A stretch of 64,000 bases of DNA from Fasciolopsis buskii (Eukaryota > Platyhelminthes > Trematoda > Plagiorchiida > Fasciolidae): the NCBI GenBank assembly GCA_008360955.1, contig LUCM01009327.1, positions 24,667 through 88,666 of the forward strand. The letters run 5' to 3'. Both the position numbers and the translations under genes were made by a program. A model generated the notes under the pieces. The model had not been told where the DNA came from. It made no database searches and saw only the letters and a program-made list of their open reading frames with translations. Positions 12,486-26,814 of the stretch are shown here, piece by piece; position 1 is the first letter of the stretch; each line of letters opens with the position of its first letter.

Positions 12486-15400
12486 TGGTCGTTTGTCAAT
12501 CGGAATTGCCTTCGGGATGGTAGCATATTCGGTTGGTCTGATTTCTTGGTCTTCGAGTAACACGCCCAGAGTGTCAAGTTCGACTGATCTATTCATTTGA
12601 TAAACGCATACCGCGATAACTATAAACAATTCGTCTGCCTCAGTCTAATTCATTATAGGTGCTTCCATTTTTTCTCAGTTCGGATCAATTCACACAAAAA
12701 TTATTCTTGCACCATTGTGCCTTCATCCGGATGGTTGAATTGCAGCTCCGAATAATAATGAATGAAAACCATAGACTGCGAGATAGAAAGTCAACAGAGA
12801 AACGGAAATACTTCTATGACATAACTTCCATTGACTAATGCGTTTAGCTTTATCAACTAACTTCTCCAAACATCGCGTTGGGAGATGTCAGGGACCCTAA
12901 TCAAGTAACCTAAGTTGACTTACTTCCGACAGTACATCGATTGGTGTTTCCACACAATTGTCACAGTTATTTGATTGAAAACCTTGCCCCATATTTCAAA
13001 TATTACTTGTCTTGGAAAACAGCATATTACACGGAATGAGACCTGCGGGATTGTGCAACACAAGTCCTAGTCGCATCAACCTAATCAGATTCAATGTCTG
13101 TGCTGTGGACCAGGCCACGTGACCAAATACTTCACACGCAACCTCAGAGTTACTAATAAAATTCTGACCAGGAGATTCCGATTTGCAGATACTGCCTTCG
13201 CACATCATCTGTCCACAATGCCAATGTTTGTGAGCAGTGTAGCATAACCGAGTATACTGCGCCAGTGTAAACTGGACCGGCTATTGATAATCATCTCTCA
13301 GGCCAATGTCACACACAGATATCTAGGATTTGATGATACCAGTCGAATTTATGTCCACTTGATGAGACTTATCCGACGGTGAAAATTTAATTGCCCAAAT
13401 ATCAAGGAGTTTGCATTTAACCAAAATCCTCTTCTCTAAGAACAAGCTCTGGATTTCGGCCACTCTGCTCTGTCCACAACATTCTTGTACTTTGGATTTG
13501 AAAGATGCTTCCCAACCACACGTGCACTGTCCCTCGAGCGGTCTTGAAAATTGTCTACAATGCTTTCGGGTCCATAGTCCAAGACATCACATTGTCCGCT
13601 AAGTCGGATTCAGAAAATTCCTTGTCTGATTCAATGCCAATAGTGTCAAAAGAGAATAGGTCAAAGTACATGGTCATTCCAATTACAGATGGTTGCCCGC
13701 ACACGTGTTACTTCTTGTGGTTCACTTAGATTAAAGCGAGAACTTAGGACGAATTCGGCTTCGACCGCTCGCATAATTTTCTCTGGTACATCTTTCGGCG
13801 ACAAGCAGTGCTACAGAACTGCTTGATTGGCCTAGTTGAACGTCGCCTCCAGCTTAGGAAAGGCGAAGTACTGACCTGCCAAAGATGTGTATGTTCTCCA
13901 GGGTTTGCTCCGGAGTAGAATCGTGGTTGGAACAATCCCGACTGGTTCGAAAACACTGTTGATTTCCTTGAGTAACAAATAATGAACAGAACGGAAAGTC
14001 CACGCGCAATCTAGATTGCATTCAGGTTAAAATGATTCCGCTGGGATATCTATAAGATTCTCCGCCAAGCTTGCCGTAAATCGAGACAAAAGGCGATTCG
14101 TGCTAGTCCTCCGGAACCTGTTGTTCCTCTTCTTTGTCTTCAGGCATCTCAGTCACCCTGGTGATAAATATTTAAGCCATTTTTTCAAAGTTTTGTAAGC
14201 TCTTAGCCTGACCTTTAGATCACAAAAGTTTCCTCATCAGACGAGGTGATGAAGCGTTTGCGATCTAAACTTCACCCTCGAGCTCACAGAATGTTGAATA
14301 ATTCCAACGTGATCTACAGAATACCATTATTCAAAACCTTTGGAAAGAATTTTAAGTCCTTCTTGAAAATATCGCAGATATCCCATCTACTTTGTTAAAT
14401 TTTCCAGGTAACTTTTCTAACTGGTTACGGCCATTTATGAGGAACTGACACCCTCCTGCATTTGTTCCCGTTCGGGCTAAGGTGTTGGACCCATGGGGCA
14501 ACAGGGCAGCAAATCTGTCCGTGAATTGCTGGGTCGAACGCTCTAGATCGGGCCCCTGATGGTGGACTATCGAATTCGCTGATCACCTTAACTTCACAAG
14601 ATTTTCGTATTCCCATCAATATCAAAAAAAGCGGAGTTCAAAAGTCACACAATTTGGAATATAGCTTTTCAAAATCAAACCTGTTTGTGTATAAAAAGCT
14701 AGATCTTTGACTGGTATCGAACTGCTACTTACCGCAATCGACGCCAAATATTGGAAGTATTTAAAAAGTCAAAATGTGACCAGTATGATGTATAGTGTGT
14801 TTAAAAACCGGGTTGTATATGCGCGTGCAGTTCCATTTGTTGACATGGTATTAGCGGCCTTAGAAAAAACCGTGTTAGTGTTGTTTCCACCAATAAAATC
14901 CTTCGTTTTTGTATGCTGTATTTTGTTTTTCATTATTTGCAGTTGATACTGTTGACCAAATCTGGGGTATCACTTTTCTTCAGATTTGGTCTGCGCTTGT
15001 TGGTTTTCTGATTAGTGAGATGTTTGTAGTTGTCATCCTTTGGAAAATGTTGAAAAGTGGTTGATTGTACCTTGCGTCTGCGTTGTTTGTCATCCTTTGA
15101 AAAGTTGGACTACAACTTTGAAGCGCAAAACCGTAACAAAGGTTACAAGATCACCTCGGATACGGTTGCGTTTTTGAATCCCCATTCTCTGCGAATATTT
15201 TGCAAGTCAGACAACCCATGTGGGAGCCCATCTTTAAGTTCAAGATCACCTACACACTTAGTGGTCATTGAGAAAAGGAACTTACCTCAAAACGGCCAAA
15301 AGTGTAGATAGACGAGGATTTTGGAAGTAATATATTTGCTCACTTGGCTTATCATTCTTTTCGTTTTGCTCAATCTTTTATCGAAAAACAGCTGTCGGAA

Positions 15401-16684
15401 AAATGCGCTTGCGGTGCCGATAGATTGCTCCAAATCGGAGATTTTGCACAGAGTAAAACGATCAGGGCGAGCAAATTTGATACGCTTACCGGTGGGTGCT
15501 AACGGCTGATGATCGTTATTACAAACTATTGGTCATCGATTTTGACTCACTGGAAAAACAGAACGTGATCACACCAACTCGCTGTTTTTGCATGGCGTTC
15601 ATATTGTTGACAAGACTCCGTGTTTGTCAACTGGGAATATCTATTGCCTCTTTCTTTCAACTAAACTGTAACTAAATTGAAGTCAATGTCCTAGTTACTC
15701 AGCGTGGACGGCAAAACGCATGTGTCAGCTTTGGGAGCCATTGTCTACTGTCGAACAGTCGGGCAATAAAGAGGCTTTGTAGAATCACCATACGCGGTCT
15801 TGACACACATGTAGCGTTAGTCCACCGTCCACTTGATTACAAGAAAAATGGCTTTGGATTCTCGCGATTCGTAGATGTTAGAAGTGGTTGTCGATAAAAA
15901 AGCGACAAATGATCAATATAGTCAAGAAGAGATGGACTACGCTTTAGACGAGCACCGGTACCAAAAGGCTCTATTGCGCAATATTCAAGCCATTAGCAGA
16001 TATCTAAGTACCTTGTCACCCACTGTCTTGGTCACTAGGCACAACGTTCGATACAGATCTACTAGTCAAAAGACAGTTTGCAAAAAACAACTTGCTACCT
16101 GGATTCTCCTTGATTCCTATCGATGTGGGTTTTATTAGTCGGCACGCCTGTGATGTCATTTTGGGAAGGGGGAATGAACGATTGCAATTAGATGGCCAAA
16201 ATTAGCGATAAAAAGTCTGTACAAAAACCACATGAGTAGTGGAAAATATTGGACATCTAATTGGAATGCCATTAGAGAAGTTTCTGTATATGTCCATTCT
16301 AAACTCAAGTAACAGTCATAATGGCATCACTCATAAGAGCGCCACTTGCATTTTTGGCATCTTCATTCGAATGCCTTTTGATGAAAAAAATTTCATCATT
16401 CGTGTTGGTTTTCTTGAGCTCCATATTCAAGTAAATGAAACAAAAATTATATGCGTATCAATAATTGGGCAGCCAGCTAATACCGTATGTTTCGCTCGGA
16501 TTTTTGTGAATAGTTTGGGGTCATTGTAGTGATGGATAAATCCCATCATTTTAACCCACAAATGGTGTTCTTAGTTGTACACTACCCAAGACTGAACAAA
16601 TCAACAAACCATGAGACGAAAAAGGCTCTAACTGCTCTGAAAATGTTGAAACCAACGGATGCGGCGGTACATCACGTGTTTGAG

Positions 16685-16702
16685 CAGTGTGTGTGTGTGT
16701 GC
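16685..16702. repeat. Short (GT)n microsatellite
   Basis: About eight GT units within a G-rich stretch. Confidence 0.85.
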
Positions 16703-17401
16703 GAGGGATGGATGGGTGCACAGGCAATGAGTCACAAATGCAAACAGGCAAGCAATGAGTGAGCTGTGTGAAGATAACTATTGGAATCACGCTATTAAAA
16801 TGTGTAATTCGATTGGTGTGTAAGGGGAGAGGGGGGAGAACGGAGCTTGAAGTTTTTGGAAACTAGTCACATGATGTATATGTCTGCGCTTATTTGAATC
16901 CTTGTTGGATCAAAAGAACGCCCACTGCAAGACACAGTCAGTACGCGCTCGTGATTTCGCTTATCACAGATTGAATTTATCCGGTACGGCTGTCGGAGGT
17001 TGATTTGCATATGTACGATAGATAATACAAATTCGCCTTGTGATTTTGCCGGTCTCTTATGAGGTGTCAGCAACCCCTTTTTGTTTCATTCTTGTACCAA
17101 GCACAGGGAAACAAATCATAATAGGGGCAACATTGATATGTAGCTTGCAAACAGTAGAGTAATTTCATCAACATAATAGTAAATCACAGCTTTTGGATAG
17201 AATGATCGATAACACTCACGATTCGAATCAGATTTGCAGTCAGCAGAAAAAAGATGTAAAAACTTGGGAATCGAGACGAATTGTGATACGAGAACAACAT
17301 AGAGGTACAGGAAGTGTAACGATACTGGAAATGCAAGTCAACGCGCAATGGTGAAAAGCAGCATGCGGACAAGGTGATTCAACCTGTTTGTGCCATTCCG
17401 G

Positions 17402-17675
17402 TGTACTGGCCGCGTTGGTGTTCAAGTGCATTAAGCATCTGTCACCAAAAGGGTCATAGGTTCAAACTCCAGGTCCACCGGGCGTTTTGATGGCTGCCCC
17501 TAGGCTCGTTATCGCTTTTGCCCCAATGAGACCTTGTTTGACTCTATCCCACTCCAAACGTCAGGGTTCTGGCTCCTTGTACCCCTCGTGCAGCGGTTCC
17601 TACTGGTTATGGGCCACGCCTTTTCCACTACATTCATGCATCAAGCATTGAAAAAATTAAAAAAATTAACTGTCC
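17402..17675 (+). repeat. Possible third tRNA-headed SINE (family C)
   Basis: TGGCCGCGTTGG at 17407-17418 resembles a pol III A box. GGTTCAAACTCC at 17459-17470 resembles a B box with one mismatch. About 170 bases of unrelated, GC-richer body follow, ending in an A-rich tail (GAAAAAATTAAAAAAATT). A short matching piece (TTCAAACTCCAGGTC) occurs near 57866. No second full copy is in the window, so the family status is a guess. Confidence 0.4.
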
Positions 17676-20600
17676 TTACTTGGATCCAAAATAGTGTTTG
17701 TCATACCACTAAAATCAATACCGGCAGTGTTTGATGTGATGTTGATAACAGCAGACCTTCTGTACTGCCTTTGCTTCCTACCAAGGGATTGGCATCGGTG
17801 GAAGCGATCGACTATTGGGTTGATTTGGTCTCAGGAAAACTAGCTGTTTAGCTGCTTGATGGATACATATTCGCCCAAGTTACCTATTCGATCTCAGGAT
17901 CAAGCTAAGTCAAATACTTGCGTTGCACCACCTTCGGTGGATGTTCACCAGGCACAGTTAATGCATACTATCTATGAGTCCAAACAGGTTGACTGGAAAG
18001 AAGTACACAACCTATACTTGACTCGCAATGATGAATTGAGCCCACATGCCTCAGTGATACGTTGTCCCACACGCACCACATGCTGGTGACGGATATGAAG
18101 AACTTTAATATAAAACGTTTCCAGGACGTTCAGCTCGGCCATCTGTCTGAGCTGCTTAGATTTCGGGCAGATAACGGTCCTGAAAGTTCCTGAAAATGTC
18201 AGTAATGTAAGATTTGAAATGAAATATGAACAATTACGAGGTGTCAGAGAAACGTTTGGGCAGATGAACTTGTGGAATGAGATGGTAATTCAACAGAATT
18301 AAGACTCGAATTGAGTTTCTTAGTTGCCCACTATGGCCACATACCTTTTTGTTTAAAACTCGTTCATACTTAAATATGTTCAGGATTCATGTCCTCACCG
18401 CAGCAGAATTAAAACAAAGTGGAAATGCTTTATCACAATAGCATAACTGGTTAGAAATAAGATTTTTTCCACTATCACCCCGTGGATTTGTGTCTTTTCA
18501 AATATTTAAAACGGCTTACTAAAGAGTGCATTCCTTCTTCAATACCTTCGGTCCTGATTTGACAACTCCACCTTCCAAAAGATAATGGAACGCTAAAACT
18601 ACTCATGCCTATGAATAGTGCTGCTGTTCAAGGATTCTGAAACCACGATGTTCTCATAGTTTGTCCCATCGGGACTCGAATAGGCAAATAATCTTTGCCA
18701 GCGATCCGGTATCGCGAAACGTCCAATAACTACGTCATTAGGTTCACTGAAAGATATATTTAACATCTGAACTTTTCAGATAATGGTCACGCGATTTTCG
18801 CCTGCCAGTTAGTTCCGTTTCACTGGTAGCTTGTTTTTGATACCGAGCTGCTAAACTGAGCGAGATTTAATTTGGACTTAGGAACCCGTATGAACTTTTG
18901 TATTCGTTCGCGTGCTCTCGCATAATTCACTTGGTCACATGAATTGAACTTAGCATCATCAGTTTGTTTAGGGTATTTTGATTGCTACTGACCCTATGTA
19001 TTGGTTTTTCTCCACAGGTTTCAGCATGATCCGAATAAGAAGTGATAACTTCTCATTGCCACTGAAATGCATATCAGCAGACCAAACATTTTTTATTTGG
19101 ATGTTTGTTAAACAAGTCCGAGATTATTTAGTTCACATACTTACATCCGTGCTTTGTATTGCACACTAAACGAAAGGGTTCGATTTCTTCGATCCCACTA
19201 TTACTAGACTGCTATCTTCCACTTGTGTCATGTGACCTAATGATTTAGCGTTCAGAGTTGTTCCAGTCTACTCAGAATTATTTGATTACACAATTGTTGC
19301 ATTGAAAATCGGCGAAACGTTAAAGAAGGCTTTGATGAATCAGAGTTTCTGTCAGTAGTACTATTTATTCATAATATCAGCACATACATTAGCGTTACAT
19401 GTCGACTCACTTGATGATCATTTAACGAACCGGCCGTTATATGCTTTGGACAAAAGTACAAACAGACATGAAATGTAAGACTTAACATTGTAAACAAGTT
19501 GTGTGCAAACTTACACCCTTTAGAATGAATGAAATCGGAAGGTGTTCCACCATCCAGAATGGGCAACTTTTTAGATTTCAAACTGCAAACTAGCGACACC
19601 GCTTAGAATCTTCGGATATCGCTGTCCTAGGATAAATTTTACCTACTCCGAGTAAACGGATGTTGCACCGCGTGTGCCCTACTAGGGAATTTTAATGCAG
19701 TAAGTGATTGGATGGATGAACTGAATGCTGCGATAGAAAAGAGAAATTCGCCTTTGAAAACTGCGGCCATGAGACAAATGACTTCGCTAGTGCTGAAGTT
19801 TGTGGGAAATCGGAAATAATTTTTTCAGATATTTTCGAAAACAAACTTGACGATGATTATCATTCTCAAAGTTGTCACTGTAGTAGACATTACTTTGTGC
19901 TCTATCTTACCTGGATATTGGAACATGTTATGATGATTATTGCTTCATCCATTGCTAGCAACCTGCACGTAGCCGTAGGAGATAATTGCCCTGTCCAGCC
20001 GTTTTTCCCTCCTCAGTGTGAGTGGCATCACTTAGATTTACAATGGATTCCGCTGGTCTCCGGAATCCATATTCAGTAGCCGTCTTAACGCGCTTTCTTT
20101 TAAAACGGTTCCTACTTAGACACTGATGACCACAACTCGATAGTTGCTAGACGTTACGTCTAGAAATACTCAAAACTTGTTTCATTTAATCGGGCCAAAC
20201 GCACAATGTCTTGGTTGCATCCGTTCGCTCCGAAAATTCATTTGCTCTTAAGGAGACCATTTGAGATATCTACTGGCTGCTTTGCCAGCGGGGACTGTTC
20301 GGTCACTTGGAATTCTTAACAAATATTTTAAAGTCTCTTAGACGAGCATATCATAATAAGAATTTATTTCCACAATAAATTTGGATATTTGAGCCATTTC
20401 CCAAGTTTCTTCATCAACCACTGAAGCCTTCTGGCGGTTAGTGACTGTTTGTGTTTTTCGCATCCGATGTCCAGTTTCAGCTTGGACTTATGCGCTCCTT
20501 GCAACGCTTCATTACAAATGCAAATGACATAGAGTCAAATGTTTGAAAACGGATGAACAAATCCGCGCAATCTCGGTAAAGTCGTATGCTTCATTCGTTT

Positions 20601-22330
20601 CCCGGAATGGTTGGCCGGTGTTGATGAGAAGTTCAATGTCGAGGATTTCATACACGTCACATGTTCATCCTCTCATCGGTGGTCCTAACAACAAAAGGCC
20701 AACTGAAATTTACCGCGAACGCTAGCTAAAATTGAACATGCTTCTATATATGCCATAAAAAGTTTACTGAATGCCATGTTATCATCATCATCATAACCAT
20801 CATCATCATCATCATTTGTGATGGTAACAGTAGTAGTAGTAGTAGTAGCAATAGTAGTAATAATAGTGACAGTGGTGCTACCGAATCCATGTTTACATTG
20901 TATCCTACGCGAAACCTAATAGCAATATTGCCTCATGGATGAATTTATCAGTAAATCATTTTCGTCTAATTTCATCTTTCATAATATTGATTCCCAAACC
21001 TGATGTAAAACTATACTTCCAACGCTTATTCAACTTGCCTACCCGTCTTGGTACGTGCGCAAGCCACCTCGGGTAATAATGACTTGATTTCAGATTTTGT
21101 ATATCAATACACAATGGGCGTGAGATGCATGTCCGCTCTTCCTCAGCTGTCTACAAGTGATTATGCCTAAGTGGAACTCGTCTTTAGTCTCTGACCAAGT
21201 ATACAAGCTCTTATCCTCATTGTCTTTGTGCTTACAACAGTGAACCACTGCCATTTGCCACCGACAACCATTGTACCGAGATAATGGGGGCAAGAAAGTG
21301 TAAGCTCTTATTAATTTCCCCTTTTACGGAGTCCAGCAGGTTCGTATACATTACTGAATCGTGTTTGCTATCTAACATTGCAATTTTTCAGTCGATTTAA
21401 CAAAAGGAGACAGAAAATCGAGGCTAGTTACAGATATCTTTTCTTTCTAGTCCTTCTTCCTGAGCGCGAAAATGAGACAATTTATGCACATCAAACAAAA
21501 TGGCATTTGTGAGTATGTTTGTTTATATAGCTCAACCGAATAACAAGTCTAAGGTGAAATAAGACTGCGTAAAACGAATTGGGAAAGCTGCTGATCACCA
21601 TTGTGTGATGAATTCAAACACAACGGATGTAAATTCAAACATTAGCGCCCTGGGAATTTGAAGCTACGAATGCGACAAACGGAGAAAAAATTGACTAATT
21701 CCGGAAAAAGAAAAAACATTTGCACGGTTCCGAATTAATCATTATTAAACTTACGATCTTCTACCGTTTTTAAGTAGCTTTTTCACCGCTTTTGAGTGTG
21801 GGATGCAGTGCAACAAATAAAATAATCTACCAGTTGATTGGTAGAACTAAAAGCCGAAGATGGGTAAATTTTGCGTTTCTTCGATCTACAGTTATTGATT
21901 AGCATGACCAAGTTAACCGAAGACATTCTGCCGTGCTCTGTTTTGTGTGGTTTAATTTTTCACGCGTGCATTGCTATTCATTTGAATCCACATAAGTCCC
22001 TTTACGCTTTGAGGTTCTGTGGTAGTTACCTGGGCTCTAAGCCCGGAACTCATCTTTGGCGACGGTGACCGAATCAAGCGTCCAGGTCACAACAACCAGA
22101 CGAATATCTTCATGCAACTAGGGTAAATTAATTGGCTACTGGCTGAGTTTAAGATAACAGCACAAATAATCAAACAGCAACCCCTCAAAAGCTTCTCATC
22201 CACCATCATCAGATTGACAAAATCGTCCGCAAGTCCCAGTTACGCATAACCGAATGGAAAACGTATTCCATACAAGTGCTGCATTTAGAATATACGAGGA
22301 TTTCCAAATACGGAACACTCTGATCTTTTG
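17676..22330. other. No gene recognised; compound microsatellite
   Basis: Short frames only, such as 17856-18089, 18978-19169 and 20543-20725. None matches a family I know. Confidence 0.5.
20781..20864. repeat. Compound (ATC)n / (TAG)n microsatellite
   Basis: An ATC array (20781-20816, one ATAACC interruption) is followed 11 bases later by a TAG array (20828-20864, with ATAG and TAA variants). Confidence 0.95.
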
Positions 22331-22511
22331 GTCTTTTATCTTTTACTTGCTTTTATTAATGAAAAAACGATGTACATCATTTTTCAGGAAGGGGACCACG
22401 GTCAGCAGAGGGCTGCCAAGTAGTGAAGTTGACCGGCGGTGGAAGGATTCGAACCCGCGACCTTCATGTCCAAACGTCACGACCGCATCCGTTTGGCCAC
22501 CGCCGGCCATA
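22331..22511 (-). repeat. tRNA-derived SINE, family A, best-preserved copy
   Basis: On the minus strand this copy has an A box TGGCCAAACGG (22489-22499), a B box GGTTCGAATCC (22445-22455), the family body, and a tail of AATAAAAGCAAGTAAAAGA type. Spacing between the boxes, about 33 bases, fits a pol III internal promoter. This is the clearest member in the window and defines the family. Confidence 0.85.
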
Positions 22512-25500
22512 ATGAGATAATTGAAACTGTATACCATCGAATAAGATTAATCTATTCATTCAGTGCTTAGTGTTCTCATTCTTTTCCATCAGACTTACAG
22601 ACTTCCCAAAATATCGGTTGTAAATCTTTTTTTTCTGTTTCCAGTAAAGCTGAAACGCCTAGGTGTTTTCAATTGAAAATAGTTTGTTTTTCAATCCTGC
22701 CTCGAAATCCATTGAAATTAGTCAAACGGATCTGTTGAAAACCGTTGACTGTTTTTGTTGTCGGAAAATTGGTAAATGTTTTGCAAGCTTGATTGTTAGT
22801 CCTTTCGAGGTAATCACACGGTTCAGTACTGGCGTTCATTTGATTTATTTCCTAGAATCATTTTGTGGTGAACATTTCCATCTTTGCTCCCAAATCTGGC
22901 GTTTGCACTCGCCTCTAGAACGTCAAGTAACGATTGAATGCACGGATTTTGTAAAGACAGCTTGTTTTTCAGTTTTCGCGTGGTCCTTAATGCAAGTGAC
23001 TCAGAATTTAAGGTCTCGTGGATGAATAAGCTGAAGAATATGATAAGTCCTTGACTTATCTCTCTGGCGCAGTCTGGTCCATATCAGTGACGTTTAGGCA
23101 CGAATAATATTGCTGGGTCTGAACAGGATCAATACCAAAATGATCGCAAATGACTGCTATTCAGCTGGATATAGGGTTGTAATCCAGATGAACTTGTTTT
23201 TCCAGTCGATTCCTGATTGGAATTGAGTCCATTACATATGCCTAGCTCAAGATTCGCAGGCCACAAACTCGACAGAAGCTCCAGCACTACGCTACATTTT
23301 TTACCTCCAGTTTCTTTTGCACACAAGTATTACTCGCGTTCTACATCTTTTTAACTACACTATGACGACCTAGTCACCTTCTTAGTTTATTTTCACTCGA
23401 CATTGTCTCATGAGACCTCGACATTGTTTGTCTGCCAATAGTTCGGCAAATTGTGCAAGTTGACGTTTCCAGCGGATCAGCTAATGCCTTTTGGGAGATA
23501 CGGAAGCAAAAAAGCTTGGTGAAGAATATCTGACATCGTGCTGACAAAAATTTCATTACTTATCTCCCAAAATGAGGAGATCCATACTACTAGGGGTTTT
23601 TCCAGCTTGGAAATGCGGACTGTCTTTTGAAATGCATCTTGGAAATCGAATTATCTACCGCTTTGGAAGTATATGGTTTTCAGTATCATTGATCCAAGGT
23701 GAATCCAACGCTCTTCAAACGTAACGTGAACCACGAAACCGGATGTGCACCTCTGATTGACGTTGCAGTCGGACACTTTTTAATACAATCGACGAATCCC
23801 GGAAACGATATCTTCATGGTTTGGTAAAAAATCCTTAGTTGGGCGAGCATTTGAGTGAGGTGAATTATGGTTTCAACTCAGCTCGACGTTTTTGCCGTGG
23901 ATCATTACACTGAGTCGGACTGAGCAGTGCCGATTGTTGGATAAGTGGTCACAGATAGAATGTTGACTGCCATCCATTGCCGTCCACTACCCTGTCTTTT
24001 GTTCTACTGATTTCCGGTTGGGATTTTTTTCAGACTTGGAAACGTCGTATTCTAACTTCCTGTTTGACTGCAGATTTTCGCCCTATCCAGCTGTCAAGAA
24101 TATGTAATAACGGCGACTTCACTGGATATGAACTAATCCCGCGATGCTATTGTGCAATGCAAGGTGTTCTTATTTGGTTAGTAGATAAACATGGAAATGG
24201 CGCAAACTATTCTTGTCACTTTCGCCGGTTGTATTTTATTCAGAAACTTGATTTCCAGTTAGCTCTTACGTGAACCCTTTGATTTTTAAACGAACATGTG
24301 AAAATATATGAACTATATGGATATCCCTTTTGGTAAACACTTACATCCGAATCAGAAATAGGTAGACAAAAAGGATACCTTAAGCACATGACACGTCAAC
24401 AAACCTGCTCTTTTGGGATGGCGGCATTTGAGCAATGCCTGTAACACTTTATATCACCTGAAAAAAATTTGGTAGTGACAGTATGATGATCTGACGACAT
24501 GTAGCATCTGGAAGACGTTGAAGGTGCTTAGTGAATGTCAGAAGGTCATAATGACGTTATGTACAAAAGTCAGCATCCACGTCGTTATATTCGTCAAGTC
24601 AGCCAACTGAGCTGTTCACTGGTCTACGTACCGGAGCAACGAGAAGCGAACTTATGGGAAAAAGTCATACACTAATAGCGAACAGATTCAGGAACTGCAC
24701 GTTCCCGTCATATGAAACAACTTCGTCAGCCTATCTGAACTCCATTTTTCTCGTACATATTCCCCGGGTTTAGTTTGGATTTTTATGAAATATTTCTGAT
24801 CCGTGTTCATTAAAAACGTTTGCATCGTAAATATCTTTTCTGGACCACCTCGGGTGCTGATTTTTAGCAGTCTGTTCTACGGACATTCAATTGTTTTAAA
24901 CGACTAGGCTATTGATGAGCAAATGAAAGGTACCGTTGGTACCAAACTGTTTGACATCAAATTCCATCCAAACACTTGGCGATTAGCTTCCCTCACTGAT
25001 GAATGGCTTTCTCCCTACAAACTATTGAACAAAGAAGCCACATAAAGGTAGCAAACTGACTACGGGACTTACAGATTGTCTTCAAAGACAAATGATGGAA
25101 TCTTCATCAATTTCTCGACCATTTCCAAGAAACGGATGTGAAACAGCTAGAATTAAATATTATCGGATAGAAATGACGAACATTGCGATTTTGTTTTCAT
25201 CGCTTGTTCTGATTCTATTCTTTTGTGATTAACAAAACTTTGGTTAGAAGAGAGTCAATAATGTTGATAGTATAAATGTTCTAAACTAGAACATTTTTAA
25301 AGTTATATTCACTGATATTGTTAGGGGAAATTCTTTACAGGTATTATTCAGCACTGTTTGGCGAAAAGGTATTACCATGTCAATAGACAATGAAAATCAC
25401 GTCAAAATGATCGAAAGGTATAAAAGGATTTACGGAGATGGTGGTCAACATATTGCGATAATCATTTCCCTAGGATCGGATGTAGCACGTCTAGTTTCTC

Positions 25501-25743
25501 GGATTGTTGGATAAAAACTCTCTACTGGCTGGGATTCACCAAGACGAGAAGAGTAAATTTATCCAGTTGGCTTCGGTCTGAACATACCTGCTATTGCCTG
25601 AACTACTTCCATAAAGAACTGATACAATCAACGAGGCTCACAAATTCCCCCCGAAACCACGGTTACAATCCTGAAATAATTCACTGTGCTTTCATTGCCT
25701 TCGCTATGACCAGCACAGCTTCACTACTTAGCACATGTTAGTA
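22512..25743. other. No gene recognised
   Basis: The longest frame, 22663-23025 (120 codons, plus), is rich in Phe, Ser and Cys and shows no domain or flanking splice context. A frame at 23977-24273 is similar. Confidence 0.5.
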
Positions 25744-25970
25744 GTGCAAGATTCGCCATGTGATATGACCCGCCAATTGTCCATTAAGAAAGCATAGAAG
25801 CACTGTACAGCTGTTTCATTCTTGTTAGGGATCATGAGCAGTGCATATGTGCCGCGCCCGAACTGGGACGCGAACCCGGGATGAACGATGTTTTAAGTCG
25901 AAAGCCTTACCCATCAGGCTATCGGGAAGGCTTTTAATGGTTTGCTGAACTTCACCACATGACATTGCAC
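25744..25970 (-). repeat. SINE-like family B, longest copy
   Basis: The minus strand starts GTGCAATGTCATGTGG, then GTTCAGCAAACC, an A-box-like CGATAGCCTGATGGGTAAGG, TTTCGACTTAAAAC, B box GGGTTCGCGTCCC, GGCACATATGCACTGC, CTAACAAGAATGAAACAGC, and ends in ATGGCGAATCTTGCAC. It is the most complete family B member and shows both ends. The ends form an imperfect inverted repeat (GTGCAA...TTGCAC), unusual for a SINE. Confidence 0.7.
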
Positions 25971-26814
25971 GCATCCGTTACTGATTTGCCGGGCCACGGG
26001 CCACTAGCGCAAAGCAATCAACTCCTACGGATAGATGACTTCTCTGTGGGTGGCCTAAGTACGACGAAGGCTGTGGACATGACCTACACATGCAAAGTTA
26101 CAATCCCCTTGAATACGTCATGCTCGTCCATAGGTTTATTCATGGTAATTCGTTGAGAAAAACTCAGAGGCTCAAATTCTAGGCCGGTTATAAACTTTTA
26201 AATAGAGAAGGGCATCAACTATTAGGGATCGACAGGATAAATTAAAAAAATAAGCGGTTAGTAATTAGCAAATTAAGTTGCAAAAGACAACTGAATCAAC
26301 AGCAATGTCCAGAACAAGTTTGGGGAGGTCACATTCGTTGTCCAGGTCGACAGTGGTTTTCTGTTCCTTCTTCCAGTTAGACTCTTGCTTTCGACGTTGA
26401 GTACCCAGTCTTCGAGGGTTTAAGGAAGACGGAGACTAAACGACTAACTGGTCCTAGATATATTTGGGCTTCAGCGGTTGGTAACAATAAGATAGCCAAT
26501 CAAAAGCAACCCGCGATAGCTCTGGCGATTGCGCGGCAAAAACGAGTCCCTTATTTCGTAAAACAAGAAAACGCTATTTAAAATCAGAATATGAAAAATA
26601 AAGAACAATAAATTTACAAGGACCATACAATTGCGCATTTCCAACGGTGATGCCGGTTCAACTAGTGATGATGCGTTTACGATTTAGGCATCGAGATTAG
26701 TAAACAGAACTTTAGGAAGACAAAGATACTGAATTGTAATCAACACAGATTTAGAAATCTGGCAAAGAGTAGTATTCATATGACTTAATCAGAATAATTG
26801 GCTGTGGACAGACG

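Larger units (their letters stand above)
11094..17401. other. No gene recognised; scattered simple repeats
   Basis: The region holds the (CA)16 and (GT)n tracts. Frames at 13411-13729 and 15875-16138 have no identifiable domain. The segment 14425-14625 is GC-richer than its surroundings and may be an old repeat. Confidence 0.5.

Noticed and set aside
13095..13133. Retroviral-type zinc knuckle (CLCCGPGHVTKY) on the plus strand
   Set aside because: The spacing is one residue short, the last cysteine is replaced, and no protease, RT or integrase motif follows. Too weak to call an LTR element.
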